This document shows positions 45,895 through 55,401 of a stretch of DNA of 64,000 nt, one piece after another. Each line of letters begins with the position of its first letter. Position 1 is the stretch's first letter. The position numbers were made by a program, and so were the translations under genes. The notes below the pieces were generated by a model. It did not search any database and was not told the DNA's origin. It was given only the letters and a program-made list of their open reading frames with translations. Source of the DNA: Roseovarius nanhaiticus (GTDB taxonomy: Bacteria; Pseudomonadota; Alphaproteobacteria; Rhodobacterales; Rhodobacteraceae); assembly GCF_900156535.1 (NCBI RefSeq), contig NZ_FTNV01000001.1, positions 1,240,001 through 1,304,000 on the forward strand, in the 5' to 3' direction.

Positions 45895-46638
45895 ATGATC
45901 ATCTATCCCACCCTGGAACTCTTGGACGGCAAATGCGTGTCGCTGGCGCGCGGGCAGCTGGACGCGCCGATGCTGTGGCATGTCGATCCGGTCGAGATGG
46001 CACGCGGATTTGCGCGGGCTGGCGCAACCTGGATGCATCTGACGGACATCAACGGGTTGCGCGGCGACGGTGACAATAACGCGCTGGTCGAAGAGATCAT
46101 TCGCGCCGCGGGCATTCCCGTGCAGCTGGGCGGCGGGTTTCGGACCGAAAGCCAGGTGGCCTCCTGGATCGATCGCGGCGCGGGGCGTGTCGTGATCGGC
46201 ACCATGGCGGCGCGCAACCCCAGCCTGTTGCATCACCTTGCCAAGTTCTTTCCCGATCAGATCGTCATGGCACTGGACGTGCACGAGGGTTCGGTTGCCA
46301 CCGATGGCTGGCGCGAAAGGTCCAGCTTTTCGCCCGAGAGTTTTCTTTCGGCATTCGATGCCGATCCGCTGGCCGGAATCATCATCACTGATGTCGGGGC
46401 CATGATGGAGGAAACCGACGGCACGCTGGGCATGATCAGCGGCCTTGCGGCGCAAACGCGTCATCCGGTTATCGCGCGTGGCACGGTCTACACGGTGGAT
46501 GATGTGGCGCGGCTCAAATACGTGCCCAATATCGCTGGCACGTTGATCGGGCGGGCGCTGATGGCACGCGACGTCGATCTGGCCGAGGCGATCGGAATTG
46601 CCTCCAGTCCAAGCGAGCCGGTCGCGGCCTTCCAATAA
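45895..46638 (+). CDS. Divergent HisA-like TIM barrel (not in a his operon)
   Basis: A TIM-barrel protein of 247 residues from the ATG at 45895 (MIIYPTLELLDGKCV), related to HisA, the isomerase of histidine synthesis. The first phosphate loop QLGGGFR, a D128-equivalent in ALDVHEGSVATDGW, and T166-D167 are kept. The catalytic Asp8 position is Glu8, the second phosphate loop reads IARGT instead of the usual SGG type, and residues MMEET are inserted after TDVGA. No his gene is nearby. It is probably a paralogue with another or an altered reaction. Confidence 0.75.
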   Translation: MIIYPTLELLDGKCVSLARGQLDAPMLWHVDPVEMARGFARAGATWMHLTDINGLRGDGDNNALVEEIIRAAGIPVQLGGGFRTESQVASWIDRGAGRVVIGTMAARNPSLLHHLAKFFPDQIVMALDVHEGSVATDGWRERSSFSPESFLSAFDADPLAGIIITDVGAMMEETDGTLGMISGLAAQTRHPVIARGTVYTVDDVARLKYVPNIAGTLIGRALMARDVDLAEAIGIASSPSEPVAAFQ

Positions 46639-46770
46639 GAGGTCCCGGCGCAGGACGGTGCAGGCTGCCTGCGCGGCAGGCACCTGCCGCCGCGCCAGCA
46701 CGGTCTTGCCCCCCGGCCCCAGAAAAGGGTAAGAGCAGCGCCAAAGAACTTAACCGGAAGGGGCAGCAAT

Positions 46771-48030
46771 ATGCGCCGTGTCGTCGTAACAGGCCTGGGA
46801 TTGGTCACACCTCTCGCATCCGGTGTCGAGGAGAGCTGGAGCCGCCTTTTGGACGGCCAGTCGGGCGCCGGCCCGATCACACGCTTTGATCCGGTCAACG
46901 TGCAGACCAAATACGCCTGCGAGGTCCCTCTGGGCGATGGCACGGACGGCACGTTCAATGCCGACCACTACATGGAGCCTAAAGAGCGCCGCAAAATTGA
47001 TGATTTCATCCTCTACGGCGTCGCCGCCGCGCAGCAGGCGGTCGAGGATAGCGGCTGGATGCCCGAGGACGAGAGCGCGCGCGAGCGCACAGGCGTTTTG
47101 ATTGGCTCGGGCATCGGTGGCCTGCGCTCGATCGAGGAGACGACGCTGATCATCCGCGACAAGGGTGTGCGGCGTGTGTCGCCCTTCTTCATTCCCGGCG
47201 CGCTGATCAACCTTATCAGCGGTCAGGTGGGCATCCGCTATGGCTTCAAGGGGCCGAATCATTCTGTGGTTACAGCCTGCTCGACCGGGGCGCATGCCAT
47301 CGGCGATGCCGCGCGGCTGATCATGTTCGGGGATGCCGACGTGATGGTTGCGGGCGGCGCCGAGGCGGCAATCTGCGAGATCGGCATCGCGGGCTTCAAT
47401 GCCTGCAAGGCGCTCAGCACCAAGCGCGCGGACGATCCCAAGGGCGCGAGCCGGCCCTACGATGCGGATCGCGACGGCTTTGTCATGGGCGAGGGCGCCG
47501 GTATCGTCGTGCTGGAGGAATACGAGCACGCGAAGGCGCGTGGCGCCAAGATCTATGCCGAGGTGCTGGGCTACGGCCTGTCGGGCGACGCCTATCACAT
47601 CACCGCCCCCAGCGAGGACGGCGATGGCGGCTTCCGCGCGATGAAGATGGCGCTGGGCCATGCGGGCGTCGATCCCGCAGATGTCGATTACATCAATGCG
47701 CATGGCACTTCGACCATGGCCGACACGATCGAGCTGAAGGCGGTCGAGCGGCTTCTGGGCGATGCGGCCTCGAAGGCGACGATGAGCTCCACGAAATCCG
47801 CGACCGGGCACCTTTTGGGCGCGGCGGGCGCGATCGAGGCGATCTTTTCGATCCTGGCGATCCGCGATCAGGTGGTGCCGCCCACCATCAACCTCGACAA
47901 CCCGGCGGTCGAGACGCCGCTTGACCTGGCGCCCAACAAGAAGGTTGCGCGCGAGGTGAAGGTGGCGCTGTCCAACAGCTTCGGCTTCGGCGGCACGAAT
48001 GCCAGCGTCTGTTTCGGCGCGGTGCGCTGA
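46771..48030 (+). CDS. fabF: 3-oxoacyl-ACP synthase II FabF
   Basis: Condensing enzyme that elongates acyl-ACP with malonyl-ACP; 419 residues. Nucleophile Cys170 is in VVTACSTGAHA, the two His in NAHGTSTM and GHLLGAAGA, and the end is NSFGFGGTNAS. Its stop is directly followed by the mltG ATG. Confidence 0.97.
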   Translation: MRRVVVTGLGLVTPLASGVEESWSRLLDGQSGAGPITRFDPVNVQTKYACEVPLGDGTDGTFNADHYMEPKERRKIDDFILYGVAAAQQAVEDSGWMPEDESARERTGVLIGSGIGGLRSIEETTLIIRDKGVRRVSPFFIPGALINLISGQVGIRYGFKGPNHSVVTACSTGAHAIGDAARLIMFGDADVMVAGGAEAAICEIGIAGFNACKALSTKRADDPKGASRPYDADRDGFVMGEGAGIVVLEEYEHAKARGAKIYAEVLGYGLSGDAYHITAPSEDGDGGFRAMKMALGHAGVDPADVDYINAHGTSTMADTIELKAVERLLGDAASKATMSSTKSATGHLLGAAGAIEAIFSILAIRDQVVPPTINLDNPAVETPLDLAPNKKVAREVKVALSNSFGFGGTNASVCFGAVR

Positions 48031-49188
48031 ATGTGGCGCAATATCACTTCATCGGCGCTCAGTTTTCTGGTCGTCGTTGTGTTCCTGCTGGGCGGCGTGA
48101 TCGTCTGGGGCCAGAACACCTATAAGGCCGAGGGCCCGTCTGACGCGCCCATTTGCCTGCGCGTGGATCGCGGCGCGTCGATGCGCGCCACATCCGACAA
48201 GCTGGCCGATCAGGGCGCAATCACCAGCCCCATGATCTTTCGTATCGGCGCCGATTACGCGGGCAAATCCGGCGATCTCAAGGCTGGCAGCTGGCTGATT
48301 CCCGAGGGCGCCACCATGTCCGAGATCACGCGCATCATCACGCGTGGCGGGGCCAGCACGTGTGGCACCGAGATCGTCTACCGCATCGGCGTCACCTCCT
48401 CCGAGGTCGAGCTGCGCGAGTTGGACCTTGAATCGAACCGTTATGTCGAAAAGGCCGCTTATGACCCGGCGACCGAAGAGGCGCCCGAGGAGTTTGCCGA
48501 CGTGCGCGCGCAGGCCGATACTCGCTACCGCGTGGCCATCGCCGAGGGCACGACAAGCTGGCAGATCGTCGAGGGGCTGAAATCCGTCGAAGTTCTGGAA
48601 GGCGAGGTCGCCGAAATTCCTGCCGAAGGCACGCTGGCCCCAGACAGTTACGAAGTGGCCAAGGGCGACACCCGCGCCAGCGTGATCGAGCGCATGACCG
48701 AAGCGCAGGAAGTGATCGTCGCGGCCGCGTGGGCCAGCCGCTCCGAGGGGCTGCCATTGGCCAATGAGCAAGAAATGCTGATCCTCGCCTCGATCATCGA
48801 GAAAGAGACGGCGGTCGCCGATGAGCGGCGCCAGGTTGCCAGCGTGTTCGAGAACAGATTGCGCCAGGGCATGCGTCTGCAAACCGACCCAACGGTCATC
48901 TACGGTATCACCGAAGGGCAGGGCGTTCTGGGCCGTGGCCTCCGGGCTAGCGAATTGCGGGCCGCGACACCGTGGAACACCTATGTCATCGAAGGTCTAC
49001 CGCCGACGCCCATCGCCAATCCGGGCCGCGCCAGCATCGAGGCCGCGGTCGATCCGGCGGCGACCGATTACGTTTTCTTCGTGGCCGATGGCACGGGCGG
49101 GCATGCCTTTGCCGAGACGCTGGACGAGCATAACGCGAATGTGGCGCGCTGGCGCCAGATCGAGGCCGAGCGCAACGCGGCCGAGTGA
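48031..49188 (+). CDS. mltG: Endolytic murein transglycosylase MltG
   Basis: Cuts nascent peptidoglycan strands and so sets their length; 385 residues. One N-terminal helix (about 8-27), a periplasmic body with a LysM-like part, and the YceG/MltG catalytic region with Glu in ASIIEKETAVADER and NRLRQGMRLQTDPTVIYG. The fabF-mltG order is common in proteobacteria. No gap separates it from fabF. Confidence 0.95.
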   Translation: MWRNITSSALSFLVVVVFLLGGVIVWGQNTYKAEGPSDAPICLRVDRGASMRATSDKLADQGAITSPMIFRIGADYAGKSGDLKAGSWLIPEGATMSEITRIITRGGASTCGTEIVYRIGVTSSEVELRELDLESNRYVEKAAYDPATEEAPEEFADVRAQADTRYRVAIAEGTTSWQIVEGLKSVEVLEGEVAEIPAEGTLAPDSYEVAKGDTRASVIERMTEAQEVIVAAAWASRSEGLPLANEQEMLILASIIEKETAVADERRQVASVFENRLRQGMRLQTDPTVIYGITEGQGVLGRGLRASELRAATPWNTYVIEGLPPTPIANPGRASIEAAVDPAATDYVFFVADGTGGHAFAETLDEHNANVARWRQIEAERNAAE

Positions 49189-49296
49189 TGCACCTCGATC
49201 GCGAGACGTCGCTGCGGCGAAAGGGCGCTTGACCCTCCGGCTTGCGGGGGCCAAGAACGAGCCGCGTCCAAACCACCCAAAAGGCAGGAGCGATAG

Positions 49297-51087
49297 ATGG
49301 CCCGTAGCGGAGCACAAAGCGCAGAGTTGCGCGGTCGCGATCCGTCCAAGCGCATCGGTGCGCTGGCCGCGCTGACCCCATTTTTGATGCCGTACAAGCT
49401 GCTTATGGCAGCGGCGGCGCTGGCCCTCTTTTTGACATCTGCCGTGGCGCTGACCCTGCCGCTGGCCGTGCGCCGGGTGATCGACAATTTCAACGTCGAA
49501 AACGGCGAGATCCTGGACCGCTACTTCATTGGGGCGCTGATCATCACCGGGCTGCTCGCCATCGGGACGGGCCTGCGCTATGCGCTGGTCACCAAGCTGG
49601 GCGAACGTGTAGTGGCCGATATCCGCCGCGCCGTTTTCGACCGCGTCATCGGCATGAGCCCCGTCTTTTTCGAGCGGATCATGACCGGCGAAGTCCTCAG
49701 CCGGATCACAACGGATACGACGCTTATCCTCAGCGTCATCGGCTCGTCCATCTCCATCGCGCTGCGCAATGCTCTGATCTTTGTCGGCGGGCTTGTCCTG
49801 ATGCTGGCGACGTCGCCCAAGCTGACGGGGCTGGTTCTGCTGATCGTGCCGCTGATCATCGTGCCCATCCTGACGCTGGGCCGCAAGCTGCGCAAGCTGA
49901 GCCGCGACAATCAGGACTGGATTGCCGCCAGTTCGGGCAAGGCCTCCGAGGCGCTGCTGAGCGTTCAGGCGGTGCAGGCCTTCACCCACGAGACCGCGAC
50001 GCGCGACGATTTCGGCGGCGCGACCGAGGCCAGTTATCGCTCGGCCCAGGAACGGATCCGCGTGCGGGCGATCATGACTGTTATCGTGATCTTCCTCGTC
50101 TTTACCGGCGTGGTCTGTGTGCTCTGGATCGGCGCGCGCGATGTGCGCGGCGGGAATATGAGTGCCGGATCCTTGGTGCAATTCGTCATCTATTCGGTGA
50201 TGGTCGCTGGCGCGGTCGGCGCATTGTCCGAGATCTGGGGCGAGCTGCAGCGTGCGGCGGGCGCGACTGAACGCCTGGTCGAGCTCTTGCAGAGTGACGA
50301 TCCGGTGCAGGACCCGGCTGCGCCCGCCCCGCTGCCGGCAACCGTAATCGGCGATATACGGTTCGAGAATGTCGAGTTCGTCTATCCCGCAAGGCCCGAC
50401 GTTCCGGCGTTGCATGATTTTGATCTGCACATCAAACCGGGCGAGACGGTGGCGCTGGTTGGCCCGTCCGGCGCGGGCAAGACGACCGTGATCCAGATGC
50501 TGCAGCGGTTTTATGACCCGAAAGGGGGCCGAGTCCTGCTGGACGGCGTGGCGCTGGCCGATATGCGGCGGGATGAATTCCGCAAGGTGATGGCGCTGGT
50601 GCCGCAGGATCCGGTGATCTTCGCGACCAGCGCGCGAGAGAATATCCGCTTTGGCCGCCTGGATGCCACCGACGCCGAGGTCGAGGCGGCGGCGCGCACG
50701 GCGGCGGCGCATGAGTTCATCATGGCGCTGCCCGGCGGTTACGCCGCCGAGGTGGGCGAGCGGGGTGTCATGCTGTCCGGCGGGCAGAAACAGCGCATCG
50801 CCATCGCTCGCGCTATCCTGCGCGACGCGCCGGTTCTTCTCTTGGACGAGGCGACCAGCGCGCTTGACGCCGAAAGCGAGCGCGCGGTGCAGGAAGCGGT
50901 CGACAAGCTGGCCGAAGGGCGCACCACGATCATCGTCGCGCACCGCCTTGCCACGGTGAAGAAGGCGGACCGCATCATCGTGATGGAGGCGGGGCGTATT
51001 GTCGCCGAGGGTACGCATGACAGCCTCGTGGCCGAGGATGGGCTCTACGCGCGGCTGGCGCGTCTTCAATTCACCGGCGGCGCCTAG
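49297..51087 (+). CDS. ABC exporter, permease-ATPase fusion (MsbA-like)
   Basis: A half-size ABC exporter of 596 residues that should act as a homodimer. Six helices fill about residues 25-310. The nucleotide-binding domain follows with Walker A GPSGAGKTT, signature LSGGQKQRIAIARAI and Walker B VLLLDEATSALD. Best resemblance is to lipid/drug exporters of the MsbA/BmrA kind; the substrate cannot be told. It stands alone between mltG and a carbon-nitrogen hydrolase gene. Confidence 0.92.
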   Translation: MARSGAQSAELRGRDPSKRIGALAALTPFLMPYKLLMAAAALALFLTSAVALTLPLAVRRVIDNFNVENGEILDRYFIGALIITGLLAIGTGLRYALVTKLGERVVADIRRAVFDRVIGMSPVFFERIMTGEVLSRITTDTTLILSVIGSSISIALRNALIFVGGLVLMLATSPKLTGLVLLIVPLIIVPILTLGRKLRKLSRDNQDWIAASSGKASEALLSVQAVQAFTHETATRDDFGGATEASYRSAQERIRVRAIMTVIVIFLVFTGVVCVLWIGARDVRGGNMSAGSLVQFVIYSVMVAGAVGALSEIWGELQRAAGATERLVELLQSDDPVQDPAAPAPLPATVIGDIRFENVEFVYPARPDVPALHDFDLHIKPGETVALVGPSGAGKTTVIQMLQRFYDPKGGRVLLDGVALADMRRDEFRKVMALVPQDPVIFATSARENIRFGRLDATDAEVEAAARTAAAHEFIMALPGGYAAEVGERGVMLSGGQKQRIAIARAILRDAPVLLLDEATSALDAESERAVQEAVDKLAEGRTTIIVAHRLATVKKADRIIVMEAGRIVAEGTHDSLVAEDGLYARLARLQFTGGA

Positions 51088-51184
51088 GGTGCGCGGTGCG
51101 ATTTTGTGTATTTTTGCCAAGATGAAACCCGGGGTGGGCCTGCCGGGGCTGGCAGGGCGCGAAGGGCACTGGTAGGATCGCAGA

Positions 51185-52069
51185 ATGAAAATAGCTACCG
51201 CTGCATACCCGCTGGATCCACTGCCCGATTGGGCAGCCTACAAAGCCAAACTGACCGATTGGGTGTCGAACGCTGCCGGGCAGGGGGCGCAAATCTTGGT
51301 CTTTCCCGAATATGGCGCACTGGAGCTGTCGATGCTGGCCGGTCCCGATATCGCGGGTGATCTGGAGGGCTGCCTGCGCGCGACATCGGATCTGATGGGC
51401 GACGTAGACGATCTGCACAGCGATCTGGCAGCGCGATTCAATGTCCATATTCTGTCAGCCTCGGCGCCCGTCTTCGACGAAGGCATCAGCCCGCGCCCTG
51501 TCAATCGTACGACGCTGTTCGCGCCCGGTGGCGGGCGCGGCGTTCAGGACAAGCAGATCATGACCCGCTTTGAACGCACGCCCTGGGACGTAGTGGGCGG
51601 CGGCGGCTTGCAGGTCTTTGACACGGCCCTTGGCAAGATTGCTGTCCTGATCTGCTACGACAGCGAATTCCCCCTGCTGGCCCGCGCCGTCAGCGACGCG
51701 GAACTGCTGCTGGTGCCCTCCTGCACCGACACGCTGGCGGGCTATAGCCGCGTGCGAATTGGCGCGATGGCCCGCGCGCTGGAGGGGCAATGTGTCAGCG
51801 CCATGGCCTCGCTGGTGGGTGATGCGCCGTGGTCGCCCGCTGTGGACGTGAATGTGGGCATGGGCGGCATCTTTGGCCCGCCCGATCACGGGTTCCCGCC
51901 GACGGGCGTCATTGCCGAGGGTGTCATGAATCGCCCCGGCTGGACCATCGGTGAGGTTGATCTGGCGCGCGTGGGCGATGTGCGCGCGGATGGCGGCGTT
52001 CTGAATCGCGCGCATTGGGCCGATCAGGCGGGGCGGGACGAAGCGCCCGCTGTCGTATCCTTGCGCTGA
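51185..52069 (+). CDS. Carbon-nitrogen hydrolase (nitrilase superfamily)
   Basis: An amidase/nitrilase-fold enzyme of 294 residues. The catalytic triad is Glu42 (FPEYGALE), Lys123 (VQDKQIMTR) and Cys157 (VLICYDSEFP). The substrate is not evident; omega-amidase or N-carbamoyl type is possible. It lies 97 bases after the ABC exporter gene and ahead of infA. Confidence 0.9.
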   Translation: MKIATAAYPLDPLPDWAAYKAKLTDWVSNAAGQGAQILVFPEYGALELSMLAGPDIAGDLEGCLRATSDLMGDVDDLHSDLAARFNVHILSASAPVFDEGISPRPVNRTTLFAPGGGRGVQDKQIMTRFERTPWDVVGGGGLQVFDTALGKIAVLICYDSEFPLLARAVSDAELLLVPSCTDTLAGYSRVRIGAMARALEGQCVSAMASLVGDAPWSPAVDVNVGMGGIFGPPDHGFPPTGVIAEGVMNRPGWTIGEVDLARVGDVRADGGVLNRAHWADQAGRDEAPAVVSLR

Positions 52070-52203
52070 GCTTTCTGGCGCGCCGTCCTCTCGGGCTGCG
52101 TGGATTGGCCAAGGACCACAATAGCCCTTGAAAAAGGGAAGGAATGGCGCCATTTAAGGCGCTGTTCCGCCGCAGTGCGGAAAGTACCGCTTTAGGAGAC
52201 CAC

Positions 52204-52422
52204 ATGGCCAAGGAAGATACGCTCGAATTTCCCGGTGTCGTCAAGGAACTCCTGCCGAATGCGACATTCAGGGTCGAGCTGGAAAACGGCCATGAGATCA
52301 TCGCACATACGGCAGGCAAGATGCGCAAGAACCGCATCCGCGTTCTGGCCGGCGACAAGGTGCAAGTCGAAATGACCCCCTATGATCTGACCAAGGGCCG
52401 GATCAATTACCGCTTCAAATAA
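52204..52422 (+). CDS. infA: Translation initiation factor IF-1
   Basis: IF-1, 72 residues from the ATG at 52204, with TAGGAG upstream. The sequence [19 protein letters not shown] through [15 protein letters not shown] is standard. First of the conserved infA-maf-rng-yacG run. Confidence 0.97.
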   Translation: MAKEDTLEFPGVVKELLPNATFRVELENGHEIIAHTAGKMRKNRIRVLAGDKVQVEMTPYDLTKGRINYRFK

Positions 52423-52506
52423 CGGCCCAATGGCGCTTGGCCGCATGCGGGACCGCGTTTCGCCATGGGCAAAGCGCTGCTGACCATCCAAGACACGTCA
52501 GGTGCC

Positions 52507-53097
52507 ATGACCCAAGGGCTGATCTCTCCCCGCCTCATTCTCGGCTCGGCCAGCCCGCGCCGGAGAGATCTGTTGTCGCAGATCGGCGTCATCCCAGACG
52601 ACATCCGTCCGCCCGATATTGACGAAACACCTGCAAAGGCGGAACAGCCGCGCCCCTATTGCATCCGCATGGCGCATGAAAAGGCGCTGGCCGTCGAGGC
52701 GGACGAATGCGATGTGGTGCTGTCGGCGGACACAACCGTTGCATTGGGGCGCCGCATTTTGGGCAAGCCTGCCGATGCCGCCGAGGCGGGGGCATTTTTG
52801 CGCGCCCTATCTGGCCGTCGTCACAGCGTGATCACGGCGGTAGCCGTCCGTCGCGGCGCCCGCGTCTGGCAGCGCGATGTTCTCACGAAAGTGCGGATGA
52901 AGCGGCTCGACGACGCCGAACTGGCCGCCTATCTCGCCACGGGGGACTGGCAAGGCAAAGCGGGCGGGTACGGTATCCAAGGCCCCGCAGGGGCGCTGAT
53001 CCCATGGATTTCAGGCTCGTTCACCGCTGTCGTAGGCCTTCCGCTGGCCGAGACGGCGGTGCTGCTGCGAGCCGCAGGCTGGAGGGCGCAGGTATGA
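52507..53097 (+). CDS. maf: Maf/nucleoside triphosphate pyrophosphatase
   Basis: Maf-family house-cleaning nucleotide pyrophosphatase, about 196 residues. Motifs are [34 protein letters not shown] and [15 protein letters not shown] chose the ATG at 52507, with AGGTG just upstream and a homologous N-terminus; the ATG at 52465 is in frame and would add 14 residues. Its TGA overlaps the start of the next gene. Confidence 0.94.
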   Translation: MTQGLISPRLILGSASPRRRDLLSQIGVIPDDIRPPDIDETPAKAEQPRPYCIRMAHEKALAVEADECDVVLSADTTVALGRRILGKPADAAEAGAFLRALSGRRHSVITAVAVRRGARVWQRDVLTKVRMKRLDDAELAAYLATGDWQGKAGGYGIQGPAGALIPWISGSFTAVVGLPLAETAVLLRAAGWRAQV

Positions 53098-54113
53098 GCC
53101 GCGAGACCATTGTTCTGGATCATCTTGGCGGGCGCGAGACCGCCGCGCGCCTTGTGGGTGGGCGCCTTGAGGATGTGCTGATCGACAGCGACGCGCCGCG
53201 CGTCGGCACCATCTATCGCGCGATCGCCGACCGTCCTGTCAAAGGGCAGGGGGGCATGTTCTTGCGCACGCCCGATGGACCGGCCTTCTTGCGGCAGGTG
53301 CGCGGCCTTGCGCCGGGGCAGGTGTTGCTGGTGCAGGTCACCGGGCAGGCCGAGGCGGGCAAGGCGCTCCCGGTGACGCAAAAGCTGCTCTTCAAATCGC
53401 GTTACGCCATCGTGACGCCGGACGCGCCGGGCCTCAACATCAGCCGCCGGATCCGCGATGACGATCGGCGCGATGTTCTGATCCAGATCGCGCGCAGCGA
53501 AATGGAAGGCTCGGCCATGGGCCTGATCTTGCGCTCGTCTTGCCTGGACGCCGAGGATGACGAGATTGCCGAGGACATCCGCGCGATGGCCGATCTGGCC
53601 TCCGCCGTGATGGGCGATGCGGCTGGCGAGGCCGAAGTGCTGACCGAAGGCGACGGCCCCCACCAGCTCGCCTGGCGCGACTGGAGCGCGCCCGCTGACG
53701 TCATCACGGAGCCGGGCGGCTTCGAGGCCGAGGGCGTCATGGACCAGCTGGAGCAACTAGGCCACCCCCATGTCGTCCTCAGCGGCGGCGCCACGATGTA
53801 TGTCGAGCCGACCCGTGCGCTGATCGCGGTGGATGTGAACACTGGCGGCGATACCAGCCCTGCGGCAGGCCATAAGGCCAACCTCGCCGCCGCGCGCGAG
53901 TTGCCGCGTCAGTTGCGCCTGCGCGGCCTTGGGGGGCAAATCACGCTCGATCTGGCGCCCATGGCCAAGAAGGACCGCCGTCAATTCGAGGACGCCCTAC
54001 GCGCCGCCTTCCGCGCCGATCCGGGGGAGACGGCCTTGGTGGGCTGGACACCGCTGGGACATTACGAACTGCAAAGAAAGCGCGATCGCGCGCCTCTGGA
54101 GGTGCCGTCATGA
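53094..54113 (+). CDS. Ribonuclease E/G family protein, short form
   Basis: A ribonuclease E/G homologue of 339 residues, translationally coupled to maf. It keeps an S1-like N-terminal region, the RNase H-like portion and the metal-binding Asp in [13 protein letters not shown], plus a second acidic site in [14 protein letters not shown]. It is much shorter than RNase G (~490) and lacks the zinc-link and small domain needed for the usual tetramer. The maf-rng-yacG context is conserved in alphaproteobacteria. Confidence 0.9.
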   Translation: MSRETIVLDHLGGRETAARLVGGRLEDVLIDSDAPRVGTIYRAIADRPVKGQGGMFLRTPDGPAFLRQVRGLAPGQVLLVQVTGQAEAGKALPVTQKLLFKSRYAIVTPDAPGLNISRRIRDDDRRDVLIQIARSEMEGSAMGLILRSSCLDAEDDEIAEDIRAMADLASAVMGDAAGEAEVLTEGDGPHQLAWRDWSAPADVITEPGGFEAEGVMDQLEQLGHPHVVLSGGATMYVEPTRALIAVDVNTGGDTSPAAGHKANLAAARELPRQLRLRGLGGQITLDLAPMAKKDRRQFEDALRAAFRADPGETALVGWTPLGHYELQRKRDRAPLEVPS

Positions 54114-54304
54114 GCTGTCCGATCTGCAACAAGCCGGCTGACGCTGCGCACCGCCCATTTTGTTCCAAGCGCTGCGCGAATGTAGATCTCGCCCGTTGGC
54201 TAGGCGGCCAATATGCCATCCCCTCGAACGATCCCGAAGACATCGAAGCCGCCTTGGATGCCGCGCAAGAGGCCGAGGAAGCTGCGCAGAAAAAACCGCA
54301 TTGA
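54110..54304 (+). CDS. yacG: YacG-like zinc protein, DNA gyrase inhibitor
   Basis: A 64-residue protein with four zinc-binding cysteines (CPICNKPA at 3-10 and FCSKRC at 17-22) and the motif VDLARWLGGQYAIP. YacG of E. coli binds and inhibits gyrase. It overlaps the ribonuclease gene by 4 bases; tRNA-Phe follows 78 bases later. Confidence 0.92.
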   Translation: MSCPICNKPADAAHRPFCSKRCANVDLARWLGGQYAIPSNDPEDIEAALDAAQEAEEAAQKKPH

Positions 54305-54382
54305 AAAATATGCCAAACCCTCTGGACAGCGCCCGGACCCTCGCCTAGAACGCCCTCACCCGAACGCTCAAGCGTTCCCGTT

Positions 54383-54457
54383 GCCCGGGTAGCTCAGGGG
54401 TAGAGCAGTGGATTGAAAATCCTCGTGTCGGTGGTTCGATTCCGCCCCCGGGCACCA
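54383..54457 (+). tRNA. tRNA-Phe (GAA)
   Basis: A complete cloverleaf: acceptor GCCCGGG paired with CCCGGGC, D-arm GCTC/GAGC, anticodon loop TTGAAAA (anticodon GAA), T-stem GGTGG with CCGCC, and an encoded CCA. It marks the right edge of the core gene block; the segment to its right looks accessory. Confidence 0.96.
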
Positions 54458-54900
54458 CTTTGACCCATTGGAAATATTGCGCCTCTCGACCTGAGGTGCT
54501 TTGCGAAATTAGCGCCGATATCGTCGGGGCACGCAGAAGATCGCGCTTTCGTCTTTTGGGTAAGCTGTGTGTATTTTCTAATTTGCGTCTGTCGGTGGCG
54601 GCAGGTCTCAGAGTTTCCGAGGCGCCGGCTTGCCGGGATTGATCCTCGCCAATTTTCTGTTGCGCCGATTAGCTTCAACCTCTTGCGGCGGCTCAGGGAG
54701 AACGCTGATGCGGTATCGCGGCTTAGCCTTTTTCTATCCGAACGCTCGTGCGATGGAAGACAGTTCTAGCTATCAAACCGTTGGTTGACGCGCCGGTCTA
54801 GGTGACGATGTCATCATCCGTAAGCCCACCCGGCGGATGCTAAAAAATAAAAGCGGCCGCACGATCCCTCGTGCGACCCTATTAATTAGTAGCGGCCACG
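54458..54900. other. Gene-poor segment right of tRNA-Phe
   Basis: About 440 bases without a credible gene. By eye the base composition is more AT-rich and irregular than the flanking genes. No integrase, IS end or clear direct repeat of the tRNA 3' end is seen inside the window. Its right end holds the terminator of the DUF892 gene. Confidence 0.55.
54841..54878 (-). terminator. Terminator after the DUF892 gene
   Basis: On the minus strand a CGCACGA stem with its complement (54858-54875, loop of 4) is followed by a T-rich run (complement of TAAAAAATAAAA at 54841-54852). Confidence 0.7.
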
Positions 54901-55401
54901 TCAGGAGGTTGCCTCTTTGTTAACCCCGCCCTTCATGGCAATCTCGGTCATGCGGCGGTCGCCGTCATAGGTTTGATCCAGGCACTTCTTCAGAACCGCC
55001 GCGTCGCTGTCCAAGCCAAGGCGGTTGGCGAAGGCGGCCAAAGTGCCATAGCCAGCCAATGCGTAATGCACCATGCGCTGGTATTGCGGGATTATGGCGG
55101 CGTCGCGCACGTCAGCGTCCGCGATCTCGTTGGACAATCCGTGTGCGCGCGCTTCTTTCACAAGGCCTTCCATGCCTTTGCAATGCTCGGCGCTGGGTTT
55201 GATGCCGTGCTCATTGCAGAGCTTTTCTATCTCGGCGATCCCGTCGGCAATACCGTTGCCGCCGGCGATCAGAGCCTCGGACAGCTCTTCGTCCTGGGCG
55301 GCGCGACCCAGTTCGGTCACGACGGGCAGGGATTGAGTGTTAGCGCTCCAGATGTCTTGCAATTGGTCGAGGTAAATGTCCTTGAGCGAGTTCATGGCCA
55401 T
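54901..55401 (-). CDS. DUF892 ferritin-like protein (YciF-type)
   Basis: A four-helix-bundle protein of 166 residues of the DUF892/YciE-YciF type, with LKDIYLDQLQDIWSANTQSL, EHCKGMEGLVKEA and MVHYALAGYGTLAAFANRLG. Helix positions with Glu/His suggest a di-iron-like site. These proteins are linked to general stress in other bacteria. It stands alone, with a terminator behind it, at the left of the accessory segment. Confidence 0.88.
   Translation of the reverse strand: MAMNSLKDIYLDQLQDIWSANTQSLPVVTELGRAAQDEELSEALIAGGNGIADGIAEIEKLCNEHGIKPSAEHCKGMEGLVKEARAHGLSNEIADADVRDAAIIPQYQRMVHYALAGYGTLAAFANRLGLDSDAAVLKKCLDQTYDGDRRMTEIAMKGGVNKEATS

Noticed and set aside
48997-51120. 707-codon minus-strand frame
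   Set aside because: Antisense to the ABC exporter gene, which has all ABC motifs in order; the antisense product has none.
54394-54678. Minus-strand frame ending in GRNRTTDTRIFNPLLYP
   Set aside because: This is the well-known spurious translation across a tRNA gene on the opposite strand, here tRNA-Phe.
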